64,000 bases of DNA from Pseudoclavibacter sp. RFBB5 (GTDB lineage Bacteria; Actinomycetota; Actinomycetes; Actinomycetales; Microbacteriaceae). Positions within the stretch are counted from its first letter, which is position 1. Each line of letters opens with the position of its first letter. The stretch is from the NCBI RefSeq assembly GCF_002931555.1, contig NZ_PSTZ01000006.1, positions 248,001 to 312,000 of the forward strand, in the 5' to 3' direction. Under the pieces are notes generated by a model that searched no databases, was not told the origin of the DNA, and saw only the letters and a program-made list of their open reading frames with translations. This document shows positions 31,498 through 40,400 of the stretch, piece by piece. The position numbers and the translations under genes were made by a program.

Positions 31498-31812
31498 ATG
31501 AACAACACTGCCGCACCGCTCCGCCTCACCGCTCGAGGCCGCCGGGTCGTCCTGGCGCTCGCCGCGCTGCCCGTCGCCGCCGCCATCGCGCTCGGCGCCA
31601 CGCACATGACCTCTGCAGCGGCATCGAACGAGACAGCCGATGTCGAGTTCGAGTACGTCACGGTCGGCGCGGGCGACACTCTCTGGGGAATCGCCGAGGA
31701 GGTCGCGGGCGACGCAGATGTCCGCGATGTCATCGTCGAGATCTCCAAGCTCAACGCGCTCGAGAACGGCACGGTTCAGGCCGGCCAGCGCCTCGCGCTC
31801 CCGCTCGACTGA
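31498..31812 (+). CDS. LysM domain protein divergent from lexA (candidate SOS division inhibitor)
   Basis: A 104-residue protein with a basic N terminus, a single hydrophobic helix (about residues 18-40) acting as signal or membrane anchor, and a LysM domain (about 52-102, YVTVGAGDTLWGIAEE ... GQRLALPLD) expected to bind peptidoglycan outside the cell. In mycobacteria and corynebacteria the gene divergent from lexA (Rv2719c/ChiZ; DivS) is SOS-induced and blocks division. The position and LysM module suggest the same role here, though this protein is shorter and no hydrolase domain is seen. A strong promoter and AGGAGG ribosome binding site precede the ATG. Confidence 0.82.
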   Translation: MNNTAAPLRLTARGRRVVLALAALPVAAAIALGATHMTSAAASNETADVEFEYVTVGAGDTLWGIAEEVAGDADVRDVIVEISKLNALENGTVQAGQRLALPLD

Positions 31813-31867
31813 CGTCGTACATGTCGTCGACGAACACCTCGGCCGGGGCGTGGTGGGGGCCTCGTCG

Positions 31868-31873
31868 TAGGCT
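31868..31873 (+). promoter_or_regulatory. -10 element for hisC (leaderless)
   Basis: TAGGCT, 6 nt (TGTCCG), then the hisC GTG. It supports the GTG start at 31880. Confidence 0.5.
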
Positions 31874-31879
31874 TGTCCG

Positions 31880-32968
31880 GTGACCTCGTTCGAAGACCTG
31901 CCCATCCGCGACGACCTTCGCGGACTCACCCCATATGGTGCGCCTCAGCAACCGGTGCGCGTCGCCATCAACGTCAACGAGAACCCGCACCAGGTTCCAG
32001 AGGTCGTCGCAAGACGCATCATCGAAGCGATCGCTCGCGAGCTCCCGGGTCTCAACCGGTACCCGGACCGCGAGTTCACCGCACTCCGGGAGCAGCTGAG
32101 TGTCTACCTGGGTCACGGCATCTCTCCCGAGCAGGTGTGGGCGGCGAACGGCTCCAACGAGATCATGCAGCAGCTCTTGCAGGTCTTCGGGGGGCCAGGC
32201 CGGAGTGTGCTCAGCTTCACGCCCAGTTACTCGATGTACCCGCTGCTCACCCAAGGTGTGGGGTCCACCTGGGTGCCCGTGACGCGCGCCGGTGACTTCA
32301 CGATCACCGCAGAGCTCGTCACCGAGGCCATCGAGCGGGAGCAGCCCGACATCACGATCATCTGCTCGCCCAACAACCCGACGGGCACCGCGACCGACCT
32401 CAGCGTGATCGCCGCGGCCTACGAAGCGACCGACGGCATCCTCATCGTCGACGAGGCCTACGCCGAGTTCCTCCCAGACGGCGAGGAGACCGCGCTCTCG
32501 CTGCTTCCCGGGCGCGAGCGGCTCGTCGTCTCGAGGACCATGAGCAAGGCATTCGCGTTCGCGGGTGCTCGAGTCGGGTACTTCGCGGCCGACTCCGCCG
32601 TCGTGGATGCCGTGCGGTTGGTCCGCCTTCCCTACCACTTGTCTGCGATCACCCAGGCCGCGGCAACCGCCGCACTCGAGTGCTCCGAGATCATGCTGCA
32701 GCAGGTCGACGCCATCCGCGAGCAGCGGGACCGCCTTCTCGCAGAGCTCCCGGCGCTCGGTTTCACGCCCTGGGAGTCCGGGGCGAACTTCGTGCTCTTC
32801 GGGGGCGTCGATGACCCGGCAGACACCTTCGCTCGGCTGCTGGAACGCGACATCCTGGTCCGCGACGTCGGCATCCCGAACACGCTCAGGGTGACGGCGG
32901 GTACACGGGCGGAGACGTCCGCGTTCCTGGACGCTCTCGCCGAGATCACGAACGCCGGAAAGGCCTAG
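31880..32968 (+). CDS. hisC: Histidinol-phosphate aminotransferase
   Basis: A PLP-dependent fold-type I aminotransferase making histidinol phosphate from imidazole-acetol phosphate; 362 residues. The motifs are INVNENPH near the N terminus, the substrate/PLP block SPNNPTGT, DEAYAEF, and the PLP lysine in SRTMSKAFAFAGARVGY (near residue 223), with a C-terminal arginine in LRVTAGT. No his gene lies upstream, as hisD is not present here. A -10 element sits 6 nt before the GTG. hisB follows after 9 bp. Confidence 0.93.
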   Translation: MTSFEDLPIRDDLRGLTPYGAPQQPVRVAINVNENPHQVPEVVARRIIEAIARELPGLNRYPDREFTALREQLSVYLGHGISPEQVWAANGSNEIMQQLLQVFGGPGRSVLSFTPSYSMYPLLTQGVGSTWVPVTRAGDFTITAELVTEAIEREQPDITIICSPNNPTGTATDLSVIAAAYEATDGILIVDEAYAEFLPDGEETALSLLPGRERLVVSRTMSKAFAFAGARVGYFAADSAVVDAVRLVRLPYHLSAITQAAATAALECSEIMLQQVDAIREQRDRLLAELPALGFTPWESGANFVLFGGVDDPADTFARLLERDILVRDVGIPNTLRVTAGTRAETSAFLDALAEITNAGKA

Positions 32969-32971
32969 GCT
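32966..32971 (+). promoter_or_regulatory. -10 element for hisB (leaderless)
   Basis: TAGGCT overlaps the hisC stop and ends 6 nt before the hisB ATG. The intervening GGAGGG is too close to the ATG to serve as a normal ribosome binding site. Confidence 0.4.
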
Positions 32972-32977
32972 GGAGGG

Positions 32978-33586
32978 ATGACCACGACGCCACGCACTGC
33001 GACGCTCTCGCGAGCAACGAGCGAGTCCTCCATCGAGCTGAGCCTGAACCTGGACGGCACCGGCATCGCCGACATCCAGACGTCGGTGCCGTTCTACGAC
33101 CACATGCTCACGGCCTTCGCGAAGCACTCGCTCACCGACCTCACGGTCCGCGCCACGGGCGACACGGAGATCGACGTGCACCACACGGTGGAGGACACGG
33201 CGATCGTCCTCGGTCAGGCGATCCGGCAGGCCCTCGGCGACAAGTCCGGTATCGCCAGGTACGGCGACGCGCGGGTTCCGCTCGACGAGTCGTTGGCTGA
33301 GGCAGTCGTCGACATCTCAGGGCGACCGTTCCTCGTGCACACGGGGGAGCCGGACGCGTTCGTCTACCACCTCATCGGCGGTCACTTCACGGGGGCGATG
33401 GTGCGCCACGTCTTCGAGGCGATCACCTTCCACGCCGGTCTGACCGTGCACGTCGAACTCATCCGCGGGCGCGACCCCCACCACATCGCCGAGGCAGAGT
33501 TCAAGGCATTCGCCAGGGCGTTCCGCGCTGCGAAGCGCCTCGACCCCGAGGTCGTCGGCATCCCCTCGACGAAGGGCGCCCTGTGA
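32978..33586 (+). CDS. hisB: Imidazoleglycerol-phosphate dehydratase
   Basis: Dehydrates imidazole-glycerol phosphate in histidine synthesis. The 202-residue protein is monofunctional (no phosphatase domain). The metal-binding histidine motifs are [22 protein letters not shown] and the later [12 protein letters not shown] (near residue 170). The manganese-dependent 24-mer fold is typical of the family. The ATG directly follows hisC, and the stop overlaps the hisH start by 4 bp. Confidence 0.96.
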   Translation: MTTTPRTATLSRATSESSIELSLNLDGTGIADIQTSVPFYDHMLTAFAKHSLTDLTVRATGDTEIDVHHTVEDTAIVLGQAIRQALGDKSGIARYGDARVPLDESLAEAVVDISGRPFLVHTGEPDAFVYHLIGGHFTGAMVRHVFEAITFHAGLTVHVELIRGRDPHHIAEAEFKAFARAFRAAKRLDPEVVGIPSTKGAL

Positions 33587-34236
33587 CCGGACCCGCCCGT
33601 CCGCGCGTCGTCGTCGCCGACTACGGCTCAGGCAACGTGCACTCGGCAGTCAAGGCGCTCGAAGCGGCGGGAGCCGACGTCGAGCTCACCGCCGACCGCG
33701 CCGCGGCCTACGACGCCGACGGCTATGTCGTTCCGGGCGTGGGCAGCTTCGCGCACGTCATGGAAGCCATCAACCGGCAGCGCATCGGCGAGATCGTCGG
33801 CAGGCGCCTCGCCGGCGGTCGCCCGGTCCTCGGCATCTGCGTCGGCATGCAGATCTTCTTCGACGGCGGCATCGAGGGCGGGGAGCGCGCCGAGGGCCTC
33901 GGCGAGTGGCCAGGGGAAGTGACCGAGCTCCACGCCGACGTGCTTCCGCACATGGGCTGGAACCTCGTCGATCCGCCGACCGCCTCCAAGCTCTTCGCGG
34001 GCATCGCCGATGAGCGCTTCTACTTCGTGCACTCGTACGCGGCGCACGAGCTGCCGCTCGAGCCGCATCCCAAGGCCCGCCCGGTGCTCGTCACATACGC
34101 GGAGCACGGCGAGCGCTTCATCGCGGCCATCGAGAACGGTCCGCTCTCGGCCACGCAGTTCCACCCCGAGAAGTCTGGCGAGGCCGGCGTTCGCCTGCTC
34201 CGCAACTGGATCGAGACGCTCCCGACGCGGGCCTAG
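33583..34236 (+). CDS. hisH: Imidazole glycerol phosphate synthase glutaminase subunit
   Basis: The glutamine amidotransferase half of IGP synthase, supplying ammonia to HisF; 217 residues. A class I amidotransferase triad is visible: the nucleophile cysteine in LGICVGMQ (near residue 86), and His and Glu in QFHPEKSG near residue 195. The N-terminal DYGSGNVHS is typical. The GTG start overlaps hisB. The partner hisF is not in this window. Confidence 0.95.
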   Translation: MTGPARPRVVVADYGSGNVHSAVKALEAAGADVELTADRAAAYDADGYVVPGVGSFAHVMEAINRQRIGEIVGRRLAGGRPVLGICVGMQIFFDGGIEGGERAEGLGEWPGEVTELHADVLPHMGWNLVDPPTASKLFAGIADERFYFVHSYAAHELPLEPHPKARPVLVTYAEHGERFIAAIENGPLSATQFHPEKSGEAGVRLLRNWIETLPTRA

Positions 34237-34357
34237 GCCGATCGCCGCGGCGCGCGGGGCGACTGCCTGCCGATACGCTATTGCCCGGACGGCCAGGGCC
34301 TGACCTTCCGGCGTCGACGTCCAGGCGCCTCTGAACGAGAACAAGGAACCAACGCTC

Positions 34358-35101
34358 GTGAGCGAATTCAACACGTCACCGGAGCTCGTGCTCTTCCCCG
34401 CAATCGACCTCGCGGGTGGTAAGGCCGTCCGCCTGGTCCAGGGGGAAGCAGACTCGGCCACGAACTACGGCGACCCCGTCGATGCGGCCGAGGACTGGAT
34501 CGAGCAGGGCGCCGAGTGGATCCACCTCGTCGACCTCGACGCCGCCTTCGGGCGCGGTGAGAACCGCGGCGTCATCAAGCGCGTCATCCGGGCCGCCAAG
34601 CACGTCAACGTCGAGCTGTCCGGCGGGATCCGCGACGACGAGTCGCTCGAGCGTGCGGTCGAAGCCGGTGCGAGCCGCATCAACCTCGGTACGGCGGCGC
34701 TCGAGAACCCGGAGTGGGCCGCCAGCGTCATCGCCCGCTACGGCGAGCTGATCGCCGTGGGTCTCGACGTGCGGGGCACGACGCTCGCGGCCCGCGGCTG
34801 GACGCGCGATGCCGGCGACCTCTGGACAGTGCTCGAGCGTCTTGAAGAAGCCGGTTGTGCTCGCTACGTCGTGACCGACGTGACCAAGGACGGCACGCTG
34901 CAGGGCCCGAACCTGCAGCTCCTGAGCGACATCCTCGACCGCACCGATCGACCTGTCGTGGCCTCCGGCGGCGTCTCGAGTCTCGATGACCTCGTCGCTC
35001 TCCGTGGGTTGGTCCCGCAGGGGCTCGAAGGTGCGATCATCGGCAAGGCCCTCTACTCCGGGGCGTTCACGCTGGTCGAAGCGCTCGACGTCTCGTCCTG
35101 A
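34358..35101 (+). CDS. priA: ProFAR isomerase, probably bifunctional HisA/TrpF (PriA)
   Basis: A beta/alpha-barrel phosphosugar isomerase of 247 residues in histidine synthesis. In actinobacteria the same enzyme usually also performs the phosphoribosylanthranilate isomerase step of tryptophan synthesis. Catalytic features are the N-terminal [18 protein letters not shown] (general base Asp) and [15 protein letters not shown] (second Asp). The bifunctional role is inferred from phylogeny; TrpF is not visible here to test it. The GTG start follows AAGGAACC. A possible internal -10 (TACGCT, 34274-34279) lies in the 121-bp gap after hisH. Confidence 0.9.
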   Translation: MSEFNTSPELVLFPAIDLAGGKAVRLVQGEADSATNYGDPVDAAEDWIEQGAEWIHLVDLDAAFGRGENRGVIKRVIRAAKHVNVELSGGIRDDESLERAVEAGASRINLGTAALENPEWAASVIARYGELIAVGLDVRGTTLAARGWTRDAGDLWTVLERLEEAGCARYVVTDVTKDGTLQGPNLQLLSDILDRTDRPVVASGGVSSLDDLVALRGLVPQGLEGAIIGKALYSGAFTLVEALDVSS

Positions 35102-35119
35102 ATCGAGAGGCGCCGACCC

Positions 35120-35977
35120 ATGCCGTCCCTGCCTGAGCACTTCCACCCGAGCGAAGCTGACTCGGCCGGCCAGAGCTGGTCGGGGCGGAGCTTCGGCGAC
35201 AACCCCTTCCGTGACGACGACGGCACTGCGCCCGCAGCGTTCCTCGCCGCGATGCAGCGCTTTCGCGCGCGCGAGGCCGGGCCGGACGCCGTCGTCGACG
35301 CTCTCCGTCAGGCGAGAGTGCTCATCCCTCTCGTCGCGAAGCTCGGTGAGGCCGGTGTCAACGAGCAAGGGTCCACCGTCGACAAGAGCGCCGATCTCTC
35401 GATCGTGACCGTCGCCGGTCCGGATGGTCGCACCGTCCTTCCCGTGTTCACCTCGGCTGATGCGATGAGGCGGTGGAACCCGACCGCCCGCCCGGTCCCG
35501 GCGCTCATGCAGCGTGCCGCCATCTCCGCTGCGGCCGAGGGCAGCGACCTCATCGTCGTCGACGCGACGAGTGACACGGAGTTCGTCGTCCGTCGACCTG
35601 CGGTGTGGGCGATCGCGCAAGAGCAAGAGTGGGTCGCTCCGTGGGTCAACCCCGTGGTCGCCGATGAGCTCTCACGGGTCATGGCAGAGCTGGTCGAGGT
35701 GCTCGGCCTCGATCTCGTGCCTGGCGATCCGGAGGCCCGGCTGACCGGACCGGAGCTGCGGGTGGTGCTCCACGTGGGGCCAGCGGTCGGCCGCGATGAG
35801 CTCGCCGACCTGTCGCGGCGGGCCAGTGAGCTGCTGCAGGGGAGTGAAGCGTTCCGCACCGAGGTCGATTCCCTCGGCATCTCCTTCTCCCGTGCCGCCG
35901 GGTCTCACGCGGGGGAGGCGCAGGGCCGTACGGGCCTCGATTCTAAGCGGTCCTGGTGGCGCCGCAGAGGGGATTGA
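35120..35977 (+). CDS. SseB family protein
   Basis: A 285-residue soluble protein with an SseB N-terminal-type domain (about residues 45-160). Recognisable blocks are DAVVDALRQARVLIPLVAKL, GPDGRTVLPVFTSADAMRRW and the closing VDATSDTEFVVRRPAVWAI. The C-terminal region is variable and ends in a basic tail. SseB-domain proteins have no defined biochemical activity in actinobacteria. The gene follows priA after 18 bp and is probably co-transcribed with it; this pairing recurs in related genomes, to my knowledge. The carotenoid promoter begins directly after it. Confidence 0.82.
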   Translation: MPSLPEHFHPSEADSAGQSWSGRSFGDNPFRDDDGTAPAAFLAAMQRFRAREAGPDAVVDALRQARVLIPLVAKLGEAGVNEQGSTVDKSADLSIVTVAGPDGRTVLPVFTSADAMRRWNPTARPVPALMQRAAISAAAEGSDLIVVDATSDTEFVVRRPAVWAIAQEQEWVAPWVNPVVADELSRVMAELVEVLGLDLVPGDPEARLTGPELRVVLHVGPAVGRDELADLSRRASELLQGSEAFRTEVDSLGISFSRAAGSHAGEAQGRTGLDSKRSWWRRRGD

Positions 35978-36002
35978 CCTGGCTCAGCATGTCGGGCAAG
36001 GC

Positions 36003-36031
36003 TTGCCTGTAGGCTCACCGAGAAGTAATTA
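36003..36031 (+). promoter_or_regulatory. Promoter and possible operator of the carotenoid operon
   Basis: -35 TTGCCT (36003-36008), 17 bp, -10 TAATTA (36026-36031), in a conspicuously AT-rich patch. An imperfect palindrome, TTAGATA-CTCT-TATAGCTA (about 36029-36047), overlaps the -10/start region and looks like a MarR- or TetR-type operator. No regulator gene is adjacent. Confidence 0.55.
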
Positions 36032-36076
36032 GATACTCTTATAGCTAGCCAACCGAACTAAAGGGAGTGGTGCCGA

Positions 36077-37198
36077 GTGATTCGTGAGCCTCTGGCGAGC
36101 CCCCGTGGCCAGGGTTCGGACTTCGAGCTTGCAGCGAAGCAGCTGCTCGAGGTGCGACGGCGCATCGAGGAGTTCCTCGACGGGCGCGTCCAGGCGGCCA
36201 GTGTCATCGATGAAGGCCTCGCGACCCTCTGGCGCATTACGGCTCGGAGTGCGGAGGGCGGCAAGCTCTTTCGGCCGGCCCTGGTCGTACAGAGCTACCT
36301 CGCCTACACGGGCGCGGAAGAGGTGCCGGATGCGGTGATCGAGCTGGCGACGGCGACCGAGCTCCTCCATCTTGCGTTCCTGACGCACGACGACGTCATC
36401 GACAACGACACGATGCGCCGTGGTGTGCGGAACCTGCTTGGGAGCGTCGAGGAGATCGTCGGCGGTTCGGAGTTCGATGACGAACGCGGGAACCGTCTCG
36501 GCCAGGCCGCCGCGATCCTGGTCGGTGACCTCCTGCTCTCGGAAGCCCACCTGCGCGTCGCGCGCATCGACCTGCCGCATGCGGTGCGCCTCCGTGTGCT
36601 CGACGCCATCGAGCGTGCGCTCTCCGTGTCTGTGGCCGGAGAGTTCAGCGATGTCAGCCTGTCGGTCCGGGCAGACCATCCCGCGCTCGCCGAGGTGCTG
36701 TCCATGAGCTCGAACAAGACGTCGGCGTACACCGTTCTGCTTCCGCTGGAACTCGGCCTGATAGCGGCGGGTGGAGAAGACCTCGTGGACGCGCGGCTCA
36801 TCGCACAGTTCTCCGATGCGGCTGGCCTGGCGTTCCAGCTCCAGGATGATCTCTTCGGCGTCTTCGGAGATCAGCACAAGCTCGGGAAGGCGCCGTACTC
36901 GGATATTCGCGAGGGCAAGTTCACGGCACTGATCGCGCTCGCGTGCGGGACACCCGTATGGAACGAGCTCGAGTCGCTGCTCGGCGACCCGCAGCTCAGC
37001 GAGGTCGACGGAGCGAAGGCGCGCGACCTCATTGACGCGTCCGGTTCACGTGCGGCTGTCGAGCAGGAGCTCGCGGCGCAGTTCGCGAGGGCGAGCGCCG
37101 CGGCCCGTGCCGTTGGCGCCTCGGGCCGCGAGGGCGATAGGAATCTTGCGGAGATGATGGAGCGGCTGCTCATGCTGCTGGAGCGGCGCACCTCATGA
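36077..37198 (+). CDS. crtE: Polyprenyl synthase, geranylgeranyl diphosphate synthase type
   Basis: Builds C20 geranylgeranyl diphosphate from IPP and allylic diphosphates for carotenoid synthesis; 373 residues. The first aspartate-rich motif is in HDDVIDND (near residue 102). The second is in QLQDDLFGVFGD (near residue 258), with the helper sequences GKLFRPAL and NKTSAYT. Chain length is inferred from context, since motif inspection alone cannot exclude another polyprenyl product. The GTG start is preceded by AAAGGGAG. This is the first gene of six in a tight operon; the stop overlaps the crtB start. Confidence 0.9.
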   Translation: MIREPLASPRGQGSDFELAAKQLLEVRRRIEEFLDGRVQAASVIDEGLATLWRITARSAEGGKLFRPALVVQSYLAYTGAEEVPDAVIELATATELLHLAFLTHDDVIDNDTMRRGVRNLLGSVEEIVGGSEFDDERGNRLGQAAAILVGDLLLSEAHLRVARIDLPHAVRLRVLDAIERALSVSVAGEFSDVSLSVRADHPALAEVLSMSSNKTSAYTVLLPLELGLIAAGGEDLVDARLIAQFSDAAGLAFQLQDDLFGVFGDQHKLGKAPYSDIREGKFTALIALACGTPVWNELESLLGDPQLSEVDGAKARDLIDASGSRAAVEQELAAQFARASAAARAVGASGREGDRNLAEMMERLLMLLERRTS

Positions 37199-38064
37199 TC
37201 TCTCCGCTCGAGCAGTACACGCGCACGGCGGAGAAGTCTGCGGCAGAGGTCATCTTCGCGTACTCGAGTTCCTTCGGGGCGGCCACGCGGCTGCTCGGCC
37301 GCCGCACGGTGAAGCCCGTGCGCAGCATCTACGCGCTCGTCCGGGTCGCCGACGAGATCGTCGACGGTGTGGGAGCGCTCGCCGGCCTCTCGCTCGAACA
37401 GCAGCACGCTGCGCTGGACGGGTTGGAGGCGCAGACGCTGGAGGCGATCGAATCCGGATTCAGCACCAACCTGGTGGTGCACGCGTTCGCGGTGACGGCG
37501 CGACGCTGTGGGTTCGGGGCCGAACTGGTCGTCCCCTTCTTCGCGTCGATGCGCATGGACCTGGAGCCGAAGTCCCTCGACGTGGAGGAGCAGCGGCGGT
37601 ACGTCTACGGCTCCGCCGAGGTCGTCGGCCTGATGTGCGTCCGCGTCTTCCTGACGGGCGTCTCTCGCACGGACGAGGAACGCGAGCGGATAGACGCGGC
37701 TGCGTGCGCGCTCGGCGCGGCTTTCCAGAACGTGAACTTCCTGCGCGACGTGGGTGATGACGCCGATCGGCTCGGCCGGGACTACCTCCCGGTGGAGGGG
37801 CTCGAGTCGGCGCCGCTCGACGAGCGTCGCAAGCTCATCTGGCTCGACCGCATCCGCGCAGATATCGAGACGGCGGATGCGGGCATCCCGCTGCTTCCGC
37901 GAGACTGCAGGAGGGGTGTCGCGCTCGCGAGCGCGCTCTTCTCCGCCCTGGCCGACCGCATCGCGGCGACGCCAGCGGAGCAGTTGCGCACGACGCGAGT
38001 CAGGGTTCCCGGCGCCGAGAAGGCGCGTATCGCAGCACGAGTCCTTCTGGAGACACGATCATGA
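37195..38064 (+). CDS. crtB: Phytoene synthase
   Basis: Condenses two geranylgeranyl diphosphates to phytoene; 289 residues. The squalene/phytoene synthase signatures are YSSSFGAATRLLG near the N terminus, the first Mg-binding motif DEIVD (near residue 58), and the second in NFLRDVGDDADRLGRDYLP (near 182). It begins within the crtE stop (ATGA) and overlaps crtI in the same way, so all three are translationally coupled. Length is typical of actinobacterial CrtB. Confidence 0.94.
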   Translation: MISPLEQYTRTAEKSAAEVIFAYSSSFGAATRLLGRRTVKPVRSIYALVRVADEIVDGVGALAGLSLEQQHAALDGLEAQTLEAIESGFSTNLVVHAFAVTARRCGFGAELVVPFFASMRMDLEPKSLDVEEQRRYVYGSAEVVGLMCVRVFLTGVSRTDEERERIDAAACALGAAFQNVNFLRDVGDDADRLGRDYLPVEGLESAPLDERRKLIWLDRIRADIETADAGIPLLPRDCRRGVALASALFSALADRIAATPAEQLRTTRVRVPGAEKARIAARVLLETRS

Positions 38065-39629
38065 GCACTCGAGCAGTTGTCGTCGGCGCTGGAATGGCGG
38101 GGCTCGCCACGGCGGTCCTCCTCGCGCGGGACGGTTTCGCCGTGACCGTGCTCGAGAAGAACGACAGGGTGGGAGGCCGAGCCGGTCTTCTCGAAGTCGA
38201 TGGGTTCCGCTTCGACACCGGCCCGAGCTGGTACCTCATGCCGAGCGTCTTCGACCACTACTTCGCACTGGCGGGCACGAGCACCGAGGAGCAGCTCGAC
38301 CTCAGGATGCTCGACCCCGGCTACCGCGTCTTCCCGGAGCCGACCGCCGACGGCGCACGCAGCGAGCCCATCTCCATCCCGTACGGCCAGGACGCCGTGC
38401 GTGAGCTGGTCGCCGAGCTCGAGCCTGACGCGCTCTCCGCGTTCGATGACTACCTCGAGACCGCCAGACGCGCCATGGACATGGCCGAGGACGTCTTCCT
38501 CTACAACACGTTCGCGAACCCGCTGTCCCTTGTCGGCGAGCGAGTCCGCCGCGAGCTGCCGGATCTCCTCACCTGGCTGACCACGCCCCTCGAGAAGTTC
38601 GTCGAGGAGTCCTTCACGCATCCGCTGCTTCGCCAGATCCTCGCGTATCAGGCTGTGTTCCTCGGAACCGATCCGCGCCGCGCGCCGGCGATCTACCACC
38701 TCATGAGCCGCATGGATCTCGTCGAGGGCGTGCAGTACCCGATGGGTGGCTTCACGGCCGTGGTGGATGCGCTGCACGGCCTCGCGGTCGAGGCCGGAGT
38801 CGAGTTCAGGCTCGAGGCCGAGGTCACGGGCATCGCCGTCTCGCACGGGTGGAGCCGTGGTGTGCACTGGCGGGACGCGGCGGGCAAGCGGCACTTCGAG
38901 GACGTCGAGGTGGTCGTCTCGGCGGCTGACCTGCACCACACGGAGACGCAGCTGCTGCCGGAGCGGTACCGCAGCTACCCGGAGCGGGTGTGGCAGAAGA
39001 CCGACTCCGGTCCGGGCGCCGTGCTCGTGATGCTCGGTGTCGAAGGCGAGCTGCCGACGCTCCCGCACCACTCGCTGCTCCTCACGAAGGAGTGGGGCGA
39101 GAACTTCGACGCCATCTTCGGGACGGGCGTTGCGCTGCCGGACCCGGTCTCCGTCTACGTGTGCAAGCCGAGTGCAACGGATCCCGAGGTCGCGCCAGAC
39201 GGGCACGAGAACCTGTTCATGCTCATCCCGGTGAAGGGGGATCCCGCCATCGGCGGGGGAGGAGCGGACGGCCGGGGAGACGCGGAGGTCGAGCGCATCG
39301 CCGACCTCGCGATCGCCCAGCTCGCCGAGTGGACCGGGGCTCCCGATCTGGCCAGCCGCATCGTCGTTCGGAGCACGCTCGGGCCCGCGGACTTCGTGAA
39401 CGACTACAACTCGTGGCGCGGCGGCATCCTCGGCCCGTCGCACGAGCTCGCCCAGTCGGCCATGCTCCGAGCGGGCAATGCCTCCCCGAAGGTCAAGGGG
39501 CTGTACTACGCGGGTGCGACGGTCAACCCCGGTGTCGGTGTGCCGATGTGCCTGATCAGCGCGGAGCTCGTCCTCAAGCATGTGCGGGGCGACCGCAGCG
39601 CCGGGCCGCTGGGGGTCGAGAACCGGTGA
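38061..39629 (+). CDS. crtI: Phytoene desaturase
   Basis: An FAD-dependent CrtI-type desaturase, expected to convert phytoene to lycopene in several steps; 522 residues. The N-terminal dinucleotide fold is VVGAGMAGLATAVLLARDG, followed by RVGGRAG, and the C-terminal FAD segment is YYAGATVNPGVGVPM (near residue 480). The number of double bonds introduced cannot be read from sequence. It overlaps crtB and the CrtA-like gene by 4 bp each. A second, paralogous desaturase lies three genes downstream. Confidence 0.93.
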   Translation: MSTRAVVVGAGMAGLATAVLLARDGFAVTVLEKNDRVGGRAGLLEVDGFRFDTGPSWYLMPSVFDHYFALAGTSTEEQLDLRMLDPGYRVFPEPTADGARSEPISIPYGQDAVRELVAELEPDALSAFDDYLETARRAMDMAEDVFLYNTFANPLSLVGERVRRELPDLLTWLTTPLEKFVEESFTHPLLRQILAYQAVFLGTDPRRAPAIYHLMSRMDLVEGVQYPMGGFTAVVDALHGLAVEAGVEFRLEAEVTGIAVSHGWSRGVHWRDAAGKRHFEDVEVVVSAADLHHTETQLLPERYRSYPERVWQKTDSGPGAVLVMLGVEGELPTLPHHSLLLTKEWGENFDAIFGTGVALPDPVSVYVCKPSATDPEVAPDGHENLFMLIPVKGDPAIGGGGADGRGDAEVERIADLAIAQLAEWTGAPDLASRIVVRSTLGPADFVNDYNSWRGGILGPSHELAQSAMLRAGNASPKVKGLYYAGATVNPGVGVPMCLISAELVLKHVRGDRSAGPLGVENR

Positions 39630-40318
39630 CGGTCGCCACCGTCCACCTCTGGGGAACCGGTAGCGCGAGCACCGGCCTCGGGTTGACTGCGAAGACGACG
39701 CTGCAGCTGCTCGGGCGACGCAGGCCGGAGGGGCTGCGCTTCTCCCGCATCCTCGGCACGGCGAAGGGGACGAGCTTCTCGTCGCGAGACGCCGACCTCG
39801 GGCACTGGGCGCTGGTCGCCTCCTGGGAGTCGCAGCAGGCGGCTGATGCCTTCGACCGTGGGCCACTGGTCGCCGCCTGGGATGCGAGCGCTCGGGAGCG
39901 GGTCAGGGTTCGCATGCGCGCCATCCGCTCCGTCGGGCTGTGGGGCGGCCGCGAGCCGTTCGGCCCGGCGGTTGCCGAAGCGGCCGAGGGGCAGCGGGTC
40001 GCCGTGATCACTCGCGCCCGGATCCGTCCCTCGGCGGTGCACCGCTTCTCTGGGACCGTGCCGCCCATCGCCGCCGAGCTGATGCAAGCGAGGTCGCGTG
40101 GTCTGCGGCTCGGATTCGGGATGGGGGAGCTCCCGGCCGGCCTGCTGGGCACCTTCACGCTGTGGGAGTCGGCGCCAGCGCTTCGGGAGTTCATCGCCGG
40201 TGCGCCGTCGCACCGCGCGGCGATGCTCGACAGCAGGGCTGGCGAGTGGTTCGCGGAGGAGCTCTTCGCCAGATTCGCAGTGGATGCGGTCGAAGGGTGG
40301 GCGGGCGAGACGGGATGA
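39626..40318 (+). CDS. crtA: CrtA-like spheroidene monooxygenase family protein
   Basis: A 230-residue protein that aligns by eye over its whole length with CrtA of purple bacteria, the oxygenase that places a keto group at C-2 of acyclic carotenoids. Corresponding blocks are FSRILGTAKGTSFS, HWALVASWES, GLWGGREPFGP, VITRARIRP, GFGMGELPAG and GEWFAEELFARF. There is no membrane segment or FAD motif, as expected for this haem-type family. The GTG overlaps the crtI stop. The exact substrate is unknown, but downstream hydratase and CrtD-like genes would provide a CrtA-type acyclic substrate. Confidence 0.82.
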   Translation: MTVATVHLWGTGSASTGLGLTAKTTLQLLGRRRPEGLRFSRILGTAKGTSFSSRDADLGHWALVASWESQQAADAFDRGPLVAAWDASARERVRVRMRAIRSVGLWGGREPFGPAVAEAAEGQRVAVITRARIRPSAVHRFSGTVPPIAAELMQARSRGLRLGFGMGELPAGLLGTFTLWESAPALREFIAGAPSHRAAMLDSRAGEWFAEELFARFAVDAVEGWAGETG

Positions 40319-40400
40319 GCTCCGCGCGGCGAGACCCACCACGGGCCACGGGACCAGACGACGAAGATCCAGAGCCACGACCGAGAGGAACGGACTCAAG

